From Amorphus coralli DSM 19760 (GTDB lineage: Bacteria > Pseudomonadota > Alphaproteobacteria > Rhizobiales > Amorphaceae): a stretch of 64,000 nucleotides of DNA. The notes under the pieces were generated by a model. It saw only the letters and a program-made list of their open reading frames with translations. It made no database searches and was not told the origin of the DNA. Below are positions 42,596-51,287 of this stretch, one piece after another. The DNA lies in assembly GCF_000374525.1 (NCBI RefSeq), contig NZ_KB894574.1, forward strand, positions 62,001-126,000, written 5' to 3'. Every line of letters starts with the position of its first letter. Positions within the stretch are counted from its first letter, which is position 1. The translations under genes and the position numbers were made by a program.

Positions 42596-43897
42596 ATGTT
42601 GGCGCTCAAGGACACAGTCGGATCAGGTCGGTTGGATTCCCGCTGGCTTGCACTGTCGGCCCTGCGCATCCGCTATCAGCTTCTCGCTGGCCTCCTGATG
42701 GCATCCGTCCTGCCTGCCGTGTTGCGGGGTCATGGCGATCTTATGGGCTATTGGGACAGCACCAGCGGCCGCAGCACGGTTCTCGGCACGGCCATGGCCG
42801 TCACGCTCGGCATCGCTTTTCTGCGTCAGCTCACGCGCTTTCCCGGCGTCAACGACACCTACTACGTGCTGCCCAGCTTCGGGCTGGCTTATGGCACGAT
42901 GATGCTGACCTTTTTCCTCTTCCGGCTAGACTACAGCCGATTCCAGTTCGTCGTCAGCTTCGCGATAGCCCTCGGGCTGTTCTTCGTGCTCTACTTGGTT
43001 GCGCGACGCTTCGAGGTCTACAGATTTGCCGTGTTACCAGGCGTGGATCTGCGCGGTCAGAGCCGAACACGAAACGTGGAGTGGATCCGGCTTGACCAGC
43101 CATCGCTGCCAACTGCAGCCATCTACGGCGTCATTGCCGACCTGCGGAGAGATCTGCCGGAGGATTGGGACCGGTTCATTACCGATTGCGCGCTGAAAGG
43201 CGTCCCCGTCTTCCACGTGAAGCAGGCGATGGAATCGCTGACCGGCCGGGTGGAGATCGAGCATCTCTCGGAGAACACGCTGGGGTCGCTGCTTCCGAAC
43301 AGAGCCTATCTGCGCATCAAGGAACTTGCCGACTGGTTCGGCGCGCTGGTCGCCATCTTTCTGCTCGGCCCGTTTCTGTTGGCCATCGCGGTGGCGATCC
43401 GGCTCGATTCGAAGGGGCCCGCCCTCTTCCGGCAAACGCGCATCGGCTACCGGGGAAAGCCGTTCACCGTCTACAAGCTGCGCACAATGACGGTGGATGC
43501 GTCCGAGCGCGCCGGACGCGAAGCGGCCATCACACGCGACAGAGATCCCAGGGTCACGCGGATCGGGCGACTTCTCCGGCGCACCCGCATCGACGAACTG
43601 CCCCAGATCATCAACATCCTGCGGGGCGAGATGAGCTGGATCGGGCCGCGACCGGAGGTTCGGATCCTGTCGGAATGGTTCGAAGCCGCGTTACCCTTCT
43701 ACCCCTACCGCTACATCGTTCGCCCGGGGATCACCGGCTGGGCGCAAATCAATCAAGGCCACGTGGGAACCGAGCACGAGGTGCTGGAGAAGCTCCACTA
43801 CGATTTCTTCTACATCAAGAACTACTCGCTCTGGCTCGACATCCTGATCTCCATCAGGACGGTCGGGACAGTTCTGAGCGGTTTTGGAGCGCGTTGA
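42596..43897 (+). CDS. undecaprenyl-phosphate sugar phosphotransferase (EPS initiation)
   Basis: A 433-residue membrane protein that attaches the first sugar phosphate to undecaprenyl phosphate. Four N-terminal membrane segments and a nucleotide-binding-like middle are followed by the bacterial sugar transferase domain from about residue 240. That domain has a membrane segment then DSKGPALFRQTRIGYRGKPF, YKLRTM, RRTRIDELPQIINILRGEMS, GPRPE and RPGITGWAQI. It is of the polyisoprenyl WbaP/ExoY class; whether it uses galactose, glucose or another sugar is unknown. It is the first gene of the rightward EPS unit. Confidence 0.93.
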   Translation: MLALKDTVGSGRLDSRWLALSALRIRYQLLAGLLMASVLPAVLRGHGDLMGYWDSTSGRSTVLGTAMAVTLGIAFLRQLTRFPGVNDTYYVLPSFGLAYGTMMLTFFLFRLDYSRFQFVVSFAIALGLFFVLYLVARRFEVYRFAVLPGVDLRGQSRTRNVEWIRLDQPSLPTAAIYGVIADLRRDLPEDWDRFITDCALKGVPVFHVKQAMESLTGRVEIEHLSENTLGSLLPNRAYLRIKELADWFGALVAIFLLGPFLLAIAVAIRLDSKGPALFRQTRIGYRGKPFTVYKLRTMTVDASERAGREAAITRDRDPRVTRIGRLLRRTRIDELPQIINILRGEMSWIGPRPEVRILSEWFEAALPFYPYRYIVRPGITGWAQINQGHVGTEHEVLEKLHYDFFYIKNYSLWLDILISIRTVGTVLSGFGAR

Positions 43898-44018
43898 GAA
43901 CAGGCTCACGGGACTGGTGCCGACCTGACCGGCCGAACGGTGGCCAGATGGCACCATGCGCGCGCAGCCTTGGATGGGTCCCCCGCTCACGACCGGGGAG
44001 GAATGCAGGCCGACTTGG

Positions 44019-44786
44019 ATGATCGATCTACACAGCCATCTTCTGCCGGGTGTCGACGACGGGTCTCCCGACCTCGAAGTGTCGCTGGACATGGCGCGCA
44101 TCGCCGTCGCCGATGGCATTCGGATCATGGCCTGCACCCCGCACATCACGCCAAGCCTCTACGAGAACGACGGGGCGCAAATCCGCGAGGCCGTCGCAGC
44201 CCTTGCCGAAAGACTGCTGGAAGCCGGCGTCGACCTCTACCTCGTCACCGGGGCCGATGTTCATCTTGCCCCTAAGCTGATCGAGCGGATCAGGTCAGGC
44301 CGGGTGCCGACGGTCGCCGACAGCCGCTACTTCCTGCTGGAGGCGCCGCATCACGTGGCGCCGCCCCGCATGGAGGAGGTGATCCGGGACTTCCGCTCGG
44401 CCGGATATGTGCCGATCCTGACGCACCCGGAGCGGCTGTCCTGGATCGATGCCCACTATGGCTACATCAAGCGCATGACCGCCGCCGGAGCCTGGATACA
44501 ACTCACGGCAGGGTCGATCACCGGGACGTTCGGGCACCAGCCGCGCTACTGGTCCGAGCGCATGCTGGACGAAGGTCTCGTGCATCTGATTGCAACCGAC
44601 GCACACAACACCGGTCGGCGGCGGCCGGCCATGAGCAAGGCCCGCGAAGCCGTCGCAGCCCGTCTCGGCGAAGCGGAGGCGGAGAATCTCTGCTTTGCCC
44701 GCCCGCTCGGCATTGTCAGGAACCGCGCCCCTGCCGACATCGTCGCCGCGCCGGCCTTCGCCGCCGCCGGCACAGCGACAACGTAG
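44019..44786 (+). CDS. PHP-type tyrosine-protein phosphatase (CpsB/CapC family)
   Basis: A 255-residue PHP-domain phosphatase. Metal ligands are seen in MIDLHSHLLPGVDDG, CTPHITP, GADVH, THPERL and ATDAHN. CpsB-type enzymes dephosphorylate the Tyr-rich tail of the chain-length kinase, which is encoded two genes downstream. The ATG at 44019 starts exactly at the first metal motif, as in the family; in-frame ATGs at 43974 and 43956 are possible, and GGGGAGGAA at 43995-44003 would suit neither ideally. The product resets the Wzc phosphorylation cycle. Confidence 0.9.
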   Translation: MIDLHSHLLPGVDDGSPDLEVSLDMARIAVADGIRIMACTPHITPSLYENDGAQIREAVAALAERLLEAGVDLYLVTGADVHLAPKLIERIRSGRVPTVADSRYFLLEAPHHVAPPRMEEVIRDFRSAGYVPILTHPERLSWIDAHYGYIKRMTAAGAWIQLTAGSITGTFGHQPRYWSERMLDEGLVHLIATDAHNTGRRRPAMSKAREAVAARLGEAEAENLCFARPLGIVRNRAPADIVAAPAFAAAGTATT

Positions 44787-44795
44787 GGGACGAGC

Positions 44796-45557
44796 GTGGG
44801 ACGTCTGCCGATCATATCCCTCTTCGTCACGCTGCTTGCGCTCGCGGGCTGCGTCGGCACCGCTCAGCACGGATCCAACGGTTCGACCACCACAACCGCG
44901 GGTCCGCCCGCGCCCTCCGCGGCGCCCCAACCCGGGGCCAGCGCTGGATCCGGCCAGACACCTCGGACCACGCTGCCCTCGGCTGCTGCGCGGGTCGGAA
45001 CGGAGTACCGGCTTTCGCCGCTCGACATCGTCGAGATTTCGGTCTTCCAGGTACCGGATCTGACAAAGACCGTCGAAATCAATGCGCGGGGCGACATCGC
45101 GCTGCCGCTGATCGGAACGGTGCAGGCGGGCGGCAAGACCACCACCGAGCTTCAAGAGGAAATCGCGGCGAAACTGGCAAAGGACTATCTGCAGTCACCG
45201 CAGGTCAGCGTCTTCGTGAAGGAGTATCGCAGCCAGAAGGTCACGGTCGAAGGCGCGGTGGTTTCCCCGGGCGTCTACGAGATTCCCGGACAGGCATCGC
45301 TGCTGCAGGTGCTCGCGATGGCGAAGGGGATTGATCGAGTCGGCGACGACAACAGCGTCATGATCTTCCGCAACATCGACGGCCAACGCATGGCGGCCGC
45401 GTTCGATGTGGACAAGATCCGCAAGGGAGAGAACGACGATCCGCAGGTGCTCGCCGGCGACACGGTGGTCGTGGGCGAGTCACAGGGCGCTGTCGCATGG
45501 CGCAACATCCGCGAGAGCGCGGGCATTGCAAGTGTATTCCGGCCAACAGTGTTCTGA
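44796..45557 (+). CDS. polysaccharide export lipoprotein, Wza family
   Basis: A 253-residue outer-membrane export protein starting at GTG. The lipobox LALAGC gives lipidation at Cys20, followed by a Ser/Thr/Pro/Gly linker. The poly_export domain (YRLSPLDIVEISVFQVPDL, DIALPLIGTVQAGG) precedes an SLBB domain (KVTVEGAVVSPGVYEIPGQ). It is shorter than E. coli Wza, as usual for Alphaproteobacteria. It would form the outer-membrane channel that meets the Wzc kinase encoded next. Confidence 0.94.
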   Translation: MGRLPIISLFVTLLALAGCVGTAQHGSNGSTTTTAGPPAPSAAPQPGASAGSGQTPRTTLPSAAARVGTEYRLSPLDIVEISVFQVPDLTKTVEINARGDIALPLIGTVQAGGKTTTELQEEIAAKLAKDYLQSPQVSVFVKEYRSQKVTVEGAVVSPGVYEIPGQASLLQVLAMAKGIDRVGDDNSVMIFRNIDGQRMAAAFDVDKIRKGENDDPQVLAGDTVVVGESQGAVAWRNIRESAGIASVFRPTVF

Positions 45558-45590
45558 TAGGTTGTATTCAGGGCCTCGAATGAGGTTACG

Positions 45591-48080
45591 ATGGACGCTT
45601 GGGATATAGACGACGAAACGCCGAAGCGACGCCGGCCCGGTCAGGATGAACCGGGGGCGGACCAGGATCGTGCGTCGAATTCAGACGCGCCGGGCACGTC
45701 AGGCGCCAGCGGCGGCGGAAGTCCCGATGACGGTCCGGACCGCGGCGAAGCGGGGCCGGCACGGCTTCCTACCCAGACCGGGACAGGCAGTGAACATGGC
45801 GGCGGGACACGTCGCCAACTCCGCGCACAAAGCGCGTATTCGCCACGACAAGACCTCGCCGCCACCGGCGTGATGTCGCCCGCCCTCGCAGGGGGCCTGG
45901 CAGGTGCCGATTTTTCGAGCGACGGCGGCCTGCTCGACTTCAAGCGATATGTGGGCATCCTCTACAAGCACCGCTGGCTCGTCGTCGCCGTGACGGTCGT
46001 GGTCGTCTGCATCGGACTGGTGCACACGCTTCTCCAGACTCCGATCTACCGGGGAAGCGCGACCATCGAGATCAAGCGCGAGGTCGCCAACCTGAGCGGG
46101 CTGGCCGGGCTGGACGCGCGCGAGGCCGGAGCCTCGGTGGAATTCTACCAGACCCAGTACGAGCTGCTGAAAAGCCGCGCGCTTGCCGAGCGCATCGTCG
46201 CCAAGCTTCGGCTTGCCGAACAGCCGGACTTCATGACACCGCCGCAATCGATGCTGAAGCGGCTTACCGGCGGCATCATCTCGACCACCCATGCACAGCA
46301 GAGCCAGGTCAACACCAAGGCCCTGGAAGCTGGCGCCGTCGGCCGGGTAATGGGCGGGCTCAGCGTCCAGCCGGTCCGCAACTCGCGCGTGGTTCAGGTC
46401 AGCTACGACAGCCCGAGCCCGAAATACGCCCAGCTCGTCGCCAACGGGGCGGTCGAAGCCTTCGTGGAGATGAGTCTCGAGCGCAACTACGAGGCCTCGG
46501 CCCATGCTCGCAAGTTCCTGGACGAACGGCTTCAGGACCTGAAGCTGAAGCTGGAGGAGTCGGAGCGCAAACTCGTCGACTATGCCGAGGCGAAGGACAT
46601 CCTCACCACCGGCGACGAGCGGACGCTGGCGATGACCAACCTTGAGGAGATCAACGAGGCTCTCACCGAGGCCTCGAAGGAGCGGCTCAAACAGGAATTG
46701 CTGTGGAACCAGATCAAGGACAAGGCGGCGCTGCCGCAGTCGCTGGAGACCGATGCGATCGAAACCTACCGCTCCCGGCGCGCCGAGCTGCTGCTTGAGT
46801 ATCAGGACAAGCTGAAGGTCTTCAAACCCGGCTATCCCGACATGGTCCAGCTGCGCGCCCAGATCGCGGAAATCGACAAGCAGATTGCCGAGGAGATGGA
46901 TCGCATCAAGGAAGCGATCCGCCTCCAGTACGAGGCCGCGGTGAGCGAGCATGTCTCGCTCACCGAACGGCTTGCCGACCTGAAGCGCGACGTCACGGAC
47001 TACCAGGAACGCAACATCGATTACACGATCCTGAAGCGGGAGGTGGACACCAATCGGACGCTCTACGAGGGGCTGCTGCAGCGCTACAAGGAGCTGAGCG
47101 TGGCGGGAGGTGCCGGCAATCCGTCCAATATCTCCATCGTCGACGAGGCGCAGCGCCCCGGCGCGCCCTACAAGCCGAACCTGAAAATGAACCTCGTGCT
47201 GGCGCTCATGTTCGGCGGTGTCGCAGGCGGGCTCGCCGCGTTCGCACGCGAGTTCATCGACGACAGCTTCAAGGATCCCGAGGAAGTCGAGCAGATCCTC
47301 GGCCTGCCACTGATCGGCATCATTCCGGATGTCGACGAAGCCAGGTTCAGCGAGCAGATGGACGATCAGCGCTCGCCCCTGAACGAAGCCTACCGCTCGC
47401 TGCGCACCGCCCTGCAATTCTCGACCTCCGCCGGCGTTCCCAAGACGATCCTCGTGACCAGCAGCCGGCCCTCGGAAGGAAAGTCATCCACCGCCTTCAA
47501 CGTGGCGCGCCAGTTCGCGCAACTCGGCATGCAGGTTCTTCTCATCGACGCGGACCTGCGCAAGCCATCGCTGCACCGGCTCATTGGCTGTGTCGGCCAC
47601 CGGGGACTGTCCAACTGCCTGGTCGGGAACGCACGGCCGCCCGATGTCCTGCAGCGCACCGACTATCCGAACCTCGAGTTCATGCCGGCGGGGCCCCTGC
47701 CCCCGGATCCGACGGAGCTGTTGGCCAGCGCGCGGATGGCGTCGCTGCTCGCCATCGCCTCGGAGAAGTACGATCTGGTCATCGTCGACACCGCCCCCGT
47801 GGGGGGCATGGCCGACGCGCCGATCCTTTCCAACTTCACCGAGGGCTGCCTGTTGGTCGTCGAGGCCCACAAGTCGCCGCGGAACGGCGTGTCCAACGCG
47901 CTGAAACGTCTCCACTTTGCCCGCGCCGACGTGCTCGGCATCGTGCTCAACAAGTTCAACCTGAAGGCATCAGGTTACGGATACGGCTATGGGTACGGCA
48001 GCGACCACTACTATGGCTACGGAGACAACGGGGCGACGGAAGAGCCGGAGGCGATCACCGACGAGACGAGGGGCGCCTGA
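45591..48080 (+). CDS. Wzc-like polysaccharide co-polymerase and tyrosine autokinase
   Basis: An 829-residue inner-membrane protein. The first 110 or so residues are polar, Gly/Pro-rich and likely disordered, which is longer than usual. The Wzz domain has TM1 near 125-150 (HRWLVVAVTVVVVCIGLVHT), a coiled-coil periplasmic part (about 290-480) and TM2 near 530-550. The cytosolic BY-kinase domain has Walker A SSRPSEGKSS near 622, Walker A' LIDADLRKPS near 650 and DLVIVDTAP. The C-terminal tail YGYGYGYGSDHYYGYG is the expected autophosphorylation site. GAGGT precedes the start. It controls chain length and export. Confidence 0.95.
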   Translation: MDAWDIDDETPKRRRPGQDEPGADQDRASNSDAPGTSGASGGGSPDDGPDRGEAGPARLPTQTGTGSEHGGGTRRQLRAQSAYSPRQDLAATGVMSPALAGGLAGADFSSDGGLLDFKRYVGILYKHRWLVVAVTVVVVCIGLVHTLLQTPIYRGSATIEIKREVANLSGLAGLDAREAGASVEFYQTQYELLKSRALAERIVAKLRLAEQPDFMTPPQSMLKRLTGGIISTTHAQQSQVNTKALEAGAVGRVMGGLSVQPVRNSRVVQVSYDSPSPKYAQLVANGAVEAFVEMSLERNYEASAHARKFLDERLQDLKLKLEESERKLVDYAEAKDILTTGDERTLAMTNLEEINEALTEASKERLKQELLWNQIKDKAALPQSLETDAIETYRSRRAELLLEYQDKLKVFKPGYPDMVQLRAQIAEIDKQIAEEMDRIKEAIRLQYEAAVSEHVSLTERLADLKRDVTDYQERNIDYTILKREVDTNRTLYEGLLQRYKELSVAGGAGNPSNISIVDEAQRPGAPYKPNLKMNLVLALMFGGVAGGLAAFAREFIDDSFKDPEEVEQILGLPLIGIIPDVDEARFSEQMDDQRSPLNEAYRSLRTALQFSTSAGVPKTILVTSSRPSEGKSSTAFNVARQFAQLGMQVLLIDADLRKPSLHRLIGCVGHRGLSNCLVGNARPPDVLQRTDYPNLEFMPAGPLPPDPTELLASARMASLLAIASEKYDLVIVDTAPVGGMADAPILSNFTEGCLLVVEAHKSPRNGVSNALKRLHFARADVLGIVLNKFNLKASGYGYGYGYGSDHYYGYGDNGATEEPEAITDETRGA

Positions 48081-48082
48081 CG

Positions 48083-48808
48083 ATGCGCTCCGCGGTTCCC
48101 CGAGGGTTGTTCACCGCGCTTGAACTGTTGCGCAAGCCCTCGATGGCCGATGTCCTGCGCCAGCAGGCCTCGCTGCCCGAAGACATCGGTACGATCATTC
48201 GCGTTGCCGGTGGGTGCGAGGAGACCATTTTCCGGCTCTCCCAACAAACCGGCAAGCCGCGGAGACTGCTCGTCAAGGCCGCGCGCTTCTACCTGGAACA
48301 GGTGCTTTTCTACTCCGAAACCGACAACTACCGGATCCTGGGCCTCTCCTCGGACGCATCCCAACAGGAGGTGCGCGAACACGGGCGCTGGATTCTGCGC
48401 TGGCTGCATCCCGACAACCAGCAAAGCGACTGGGACGCCGCATTCGCAAGTCGGGTTGCCACCGCATGGAACGCGCTCAAGACCCCGGCCAGGCGAGAGG
48501 CCTACGACCGCACCGTTGCCGGGCAGCGGGCCCGCGCATTTCGCAAGCGGCCTCCCGTGCACCTCGCGCAGCCGCTGATTTCCCTGCCGGAGCGAAAGCG
48601 CAAGCGCACCTTCGGGGCCAGCAGGACCGTGCGAATTACAGCCGCATCGATGGTCTTCCTCGGCGCGCTGCTTGTCCCGTTCGACAGGGAAAGCCCGCAT
48701 TCGGCCGACACCCCTCTCGCCTCCTGCAGCGACCCCCTCTCCGTGGCTGCGCTGATCTGCGGCGAACCGGCGACCGCATCGACGGCATCGGCCCTGTCGA
48801 ACGATTGA
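48083..48808 (+). CDS. J-domain protein with a membrane segment, in the EPS operon
   Basis: A 241-residue protein starting 2 nt after the kinase stop. An N-terminal helical region of 85 residues precedes a J domain (about 90-155) with the HPD motif in ILRWLHPDNQQSD. A basic linker (PERKRKRTF) then leads to one membrane segment (ITAASMVFLGALLVPF) and a short periplasmic tail with two Cys. The J domain would stay in the cytosol and recruit DnaK to the membrane. Its client is unknown; tight linkage to Wzc suggests assembly or quality control of the EPS machine. Confidence 0.82.
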   Translation: MRSAVPRGLFTALELLRKPSMADVLRQQASLPEDIGTIIRVAGGCEETIFRLSQQTGKPRRLLVKAARFYLEQVLFYSETDNYRILGLSSDASQQEVREHGRWILRWLHPDNQQSDWDAAFASRVATAWNALKTPARREAYDRTVAGQRARAFRKRPPVHLAQPLISLPERKRKRTFGASRTVRITAASMVFLGALLVPFDRESPHSADTPLASCSDPLSVAALICGEPATASTASALSND

Positions 48809-48820
48809 GGGGCGACCTGA

Positions 48821-50149
48821 GTGGCGGAGAGACCGGGGGGACACACGAGCGGACGGCCGCAACACGGCCCGATGGCAAGCGGCGGGCTCAAGCTCGTCGG
48901 ATCGGCACGGGGCCGGGTCGCGATGGCTGGCCTTGTCGCCGCCGGCCTGCTGCTCATCTGGTCGATCATCGCCGCTGTCGAGACGGACCCGATCCCGGCG
49001 GACCAGGAGCAGACCAGCGCACGGCCGGCCTCCTCCGACGCCGCCTCGCTCCTGGCTGCGGCCGAAGCAGAAATGGCCAGGGGACCCGAAAACACGGACT
49101 GGAAGCGCGTGACGATAGCGGCCCGGGCGGCCCTTGCCGAAGATCCGCCCACCGGTCGAGCCCTCGGCTACTACGGCCTTGGCCTTGCGGGCACCGGTGA
49201 GTCGGACCAGGCGCTCGCCGCCATGCGACTTGCGGCCGACCGCAGCCTGCGGGATGTCATTCCCCACACCTGGCTCTACAGTCACGATCTGCAGTCAGGC
49301 GACTTTGGCTCCGCGCTTTCCCACGCCGACGTGATCATTCGCTCCCAGCCGGAGCTGCGCTACATCTTCTACGATTCCATGCGCCAGCTGACGGCGCTTC
49401 CCGGCGGGCTCAACGCCCTCGCCACCGCGCTCGCAGCCGACCCGCCCTGGCGTTCCGAGTTCCTGCTGCGCACCCTCGACCAACCGAGCGATCTGGACGG
49501 CCCGACCGCGCTGTTTGCGCAGTTGCAGGAAAGCAGATCGCCTCCGCTCAACCGTGAGGTCGCCCCGCTGCTCACGGCCCTTGTGGATGCCGGCCGGTTT
49601 CAGGATGCACTCCTGATCTGGCTAAGGATTTTGCCGCCGGACCAGTTTGCCAGCCTCGACTACCTCTCCAACGGTGATTTCCGTTTTCCCCTGAGCGGAC
49701 TGCCCTTCGACTGGACCTTCACACCGATTCCCGGCGCGGAGATCTCGATTGCCGCAACGATCGACGGAGAGGACGCTCTCACCGTGCAGTTCTTCCGAGG
49801 TCGCGTGCCGTTCAGGAACGTCACGAAGCTGCTCGTTCTGCCGCCCGGCCGCTACATCTTCACGGGACGCGAGCGCGCCGATGATCTGCAGACCGAACGC
49901 GGCATGGCCTGGAAGATCGCCTGTGCCGGACCAGACGGCGAAACTCTTGCCACCACGCAGCCATTGAAGGGCCGAACCGGCTGGCAGGACTTTGAGACCA
50001 CGTTCACCGTTCCGGCAGGCGGGTGCCAGGCGCAGTGGCTCCGGCTGGAGCTTGATGCCCGGGTCGCCCTGGAAGAAGACGTGGCAGGCGGGGCCGTCTG
50101 GTACGACGACCTTGCCATCCGTCGCACCGGTACCGAACCAAGGACCTGA
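48821..50149 (+). CDS. membrane-anchored TPR protein with C-terminal carbohydrate-binding-like domain
   Basis: A 442-residue protein from a GTG start. A cytosolic N-terminus and a single membrane segment (VAMAGLVAAGLLLIWSIIAA) are followed by helical TPR-like repeats (about 75-260; RALGYYGLGLAGTGESDQAL). From about 285 a beta-rich domain (FDWTFTPIPGAEISIAATID, GWQDFETTFTVP, GGAVWYDDLAIR) resembles galactose-binding or CBM-like jelly rolls. The protein probably faces the periplasm and may hold the growing polymer or tether the export complex. Its stop is 19 nt from the convergent wecB stop. Confidence 0.78.
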   Translation: MAERPGGHTSGRPQHGPMASGGLKLVGSARGRVAMAGLVAAGLLLIWSIIAAVETDPIPADQEQTSARPASSDAASLLAAAEAEMARGPENTDWKRVTIAARAALAEDPPTGRALGYYGLGLAGTGESDQALAAMRLAADRSLRDVIPHTWLYSHDLQSGDFGSALSHADVIIRSQPELRYIFYDSMRQLTALPGGLNALATALAADPPWRSEFLLRTLDQPSDLDGPTALFAQLQESRSPPLNREVAPLLTALVDAGRFQDALLIWLRILPPDQFASLDYLSNGDFRFPLSGLPFDWTFTPIPGAEISIAATIDGEDALTVQFFRGRVPFRNVTKLLVLPPGRYIFTGRERADDLQTERGMAWKIACAGPDGETLATTQPLKGRTGWQDFETTFTVPAGGCQAQWLRLELDARVALEEDVAGGAVWYDDLAIRRTGTEPRT

Positions 50150-50168
50150 GTGCCCGACCGAAGCGGGT

Positions 50169-51287
50169 TCAGAGCGTCCGCGCCAGGATCTCGACGATCC
50201 GCTCGGCGGCGTGCCCGTCCCACTTTTCCGGCACCCGAGCCACACCGGGCGGTCGGTCCAGAACCTCCCCGGCCACCGCCAGGATCCGGGCCTTGTCGTT
50301 GCCCACGAGGGCGTTCGTTCCCTCGCTGCAGGTGATCGGGCGCTCGGTGTTGTGGCGCAAGGTCAGGCAGGGCACTCCAAGGACGGACGTCTCCTCCTGG
50401 AGCCCGCCGGAATCTGTCAGGACAAGGCGGGCATTCATGTTGAGGTGCAGGAACTCAAGATAGCCAAGCGGCTCACAGGTCCAGAGGCCATGCTCCGGCA
50501 CCCTATCGCCGCTGGTGAGAAACCCGCCGAGCCCTGCCTGGTCAACCATCTTGCGGGTGCGCGGATGGATCGGGAACACGACGGGCATCCGCTCCGAGAG
50601 TTCGGCAAGGGCCTCCAGGATCCCTTTCAGGACTGCGGGATCGTCGACGTTCGAGGGCCGGTGGAGTGTCACCGTCATGTAGTGGCCGGGAGCCAGCCCG
50701 AGTCGTGCGGCCAGCCCCAGCGCCGCAGCCATGGAGCGATGCTTCATCAGCGTGTCGATCATGACGTTCCCGACGAAGTGGATCCTGTCTTCGTCCACGC
50801 CCTCGGCTCGAAGGTTGTCGTCGGCGAACCGGTCCGTGGTGAAGAGATAATCGCAGAGCACGTCGGTGCAGAGCCTGTTGATCTCTTCCGGCATCGTCAT
50901 GTCGCGCGAGCGCAGGCCCGCCTCCACGTGCGCCACCTTGATGCCGAGCTTCTTGGCGGTGATGGTGCAGGCCATGGTCGAATTGACGTCGCCGACGACG
51001 ACCACCAGGTTCGGGCGCTCGGCCTGGCAGACCGTCTCGAACGCCATCATGATCCGGCCGGTCTGGTTCGCGTGGCTGCCCGACCCGACCTCAAGATCGA
51101 GGTCAGGCCTGGGCATCCCCAGATCCTCGAAAAACGCCTTGCTCATCCGCTCGTCATAGTGCTGGCCGGTATGCACCAGCCGCTGCTCGAAACGGTCGTC
51201 GCGGGCAGCAAACGCTTCGATCAGGGGCGCCATCTTCATGAAGTTCGGGCGAGCGCCGACAACGTTGAGGATCCGCGCCTTGCTCAT
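50169..51287 (-). CDS. wecB: UDP-N-acetylglucosamine 2-epimerase
   Basis: A 372-residue non-hydrolysing epimerase that makes UDP-ManNAc. Typical segments are VVGARPNFMKMAPLIEAF at the N-terminus, VVVGDVNSTMAC, VEAGLRSRD, FPIHPRTRKM, DSGGLQEETSVLGVPCLTLR and RPIT. A UDP-ManNAc dehydrogenase (wecC) is not seen in the window. Its start overlaps the glycosyltransferase stop by 4 nt, so it is the last gene of a leftward unit that begins at 56367. Confidence 0.95.
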   Translation of the reverse strand: MSKARILNVVGARPNFMKMAPLIEAFAARDDRFEQRLVHTGQHYDERMSKAFFEDLGMPRPDLDLEVGSGSHANQTGRIMMAFETVCQAERPNLVVVVGDVNSTMACTITAKKLGIKVAHVEAGLRSRDMTMPEEINRLCTDVLCDYLFTTDRFADDNLRAEGVDEDRIHFVGNVMIDTLMKHRSMAAALGLAARLGLAPGHYMTVTLHRPSNVDDPAVLKGILEALAELSERMPVVFPIHPRTRKMVDQAGLGGFLTSGDRVPEHGLWTCEPLGYLEFLHLNMNARLVLTDSGGLQEETSVLGVPCLTLRHNTERPITCSEGTNALVGNDKARILAVAGEVLDRPPGVARVPEKWDGHAAERIVEILARTL

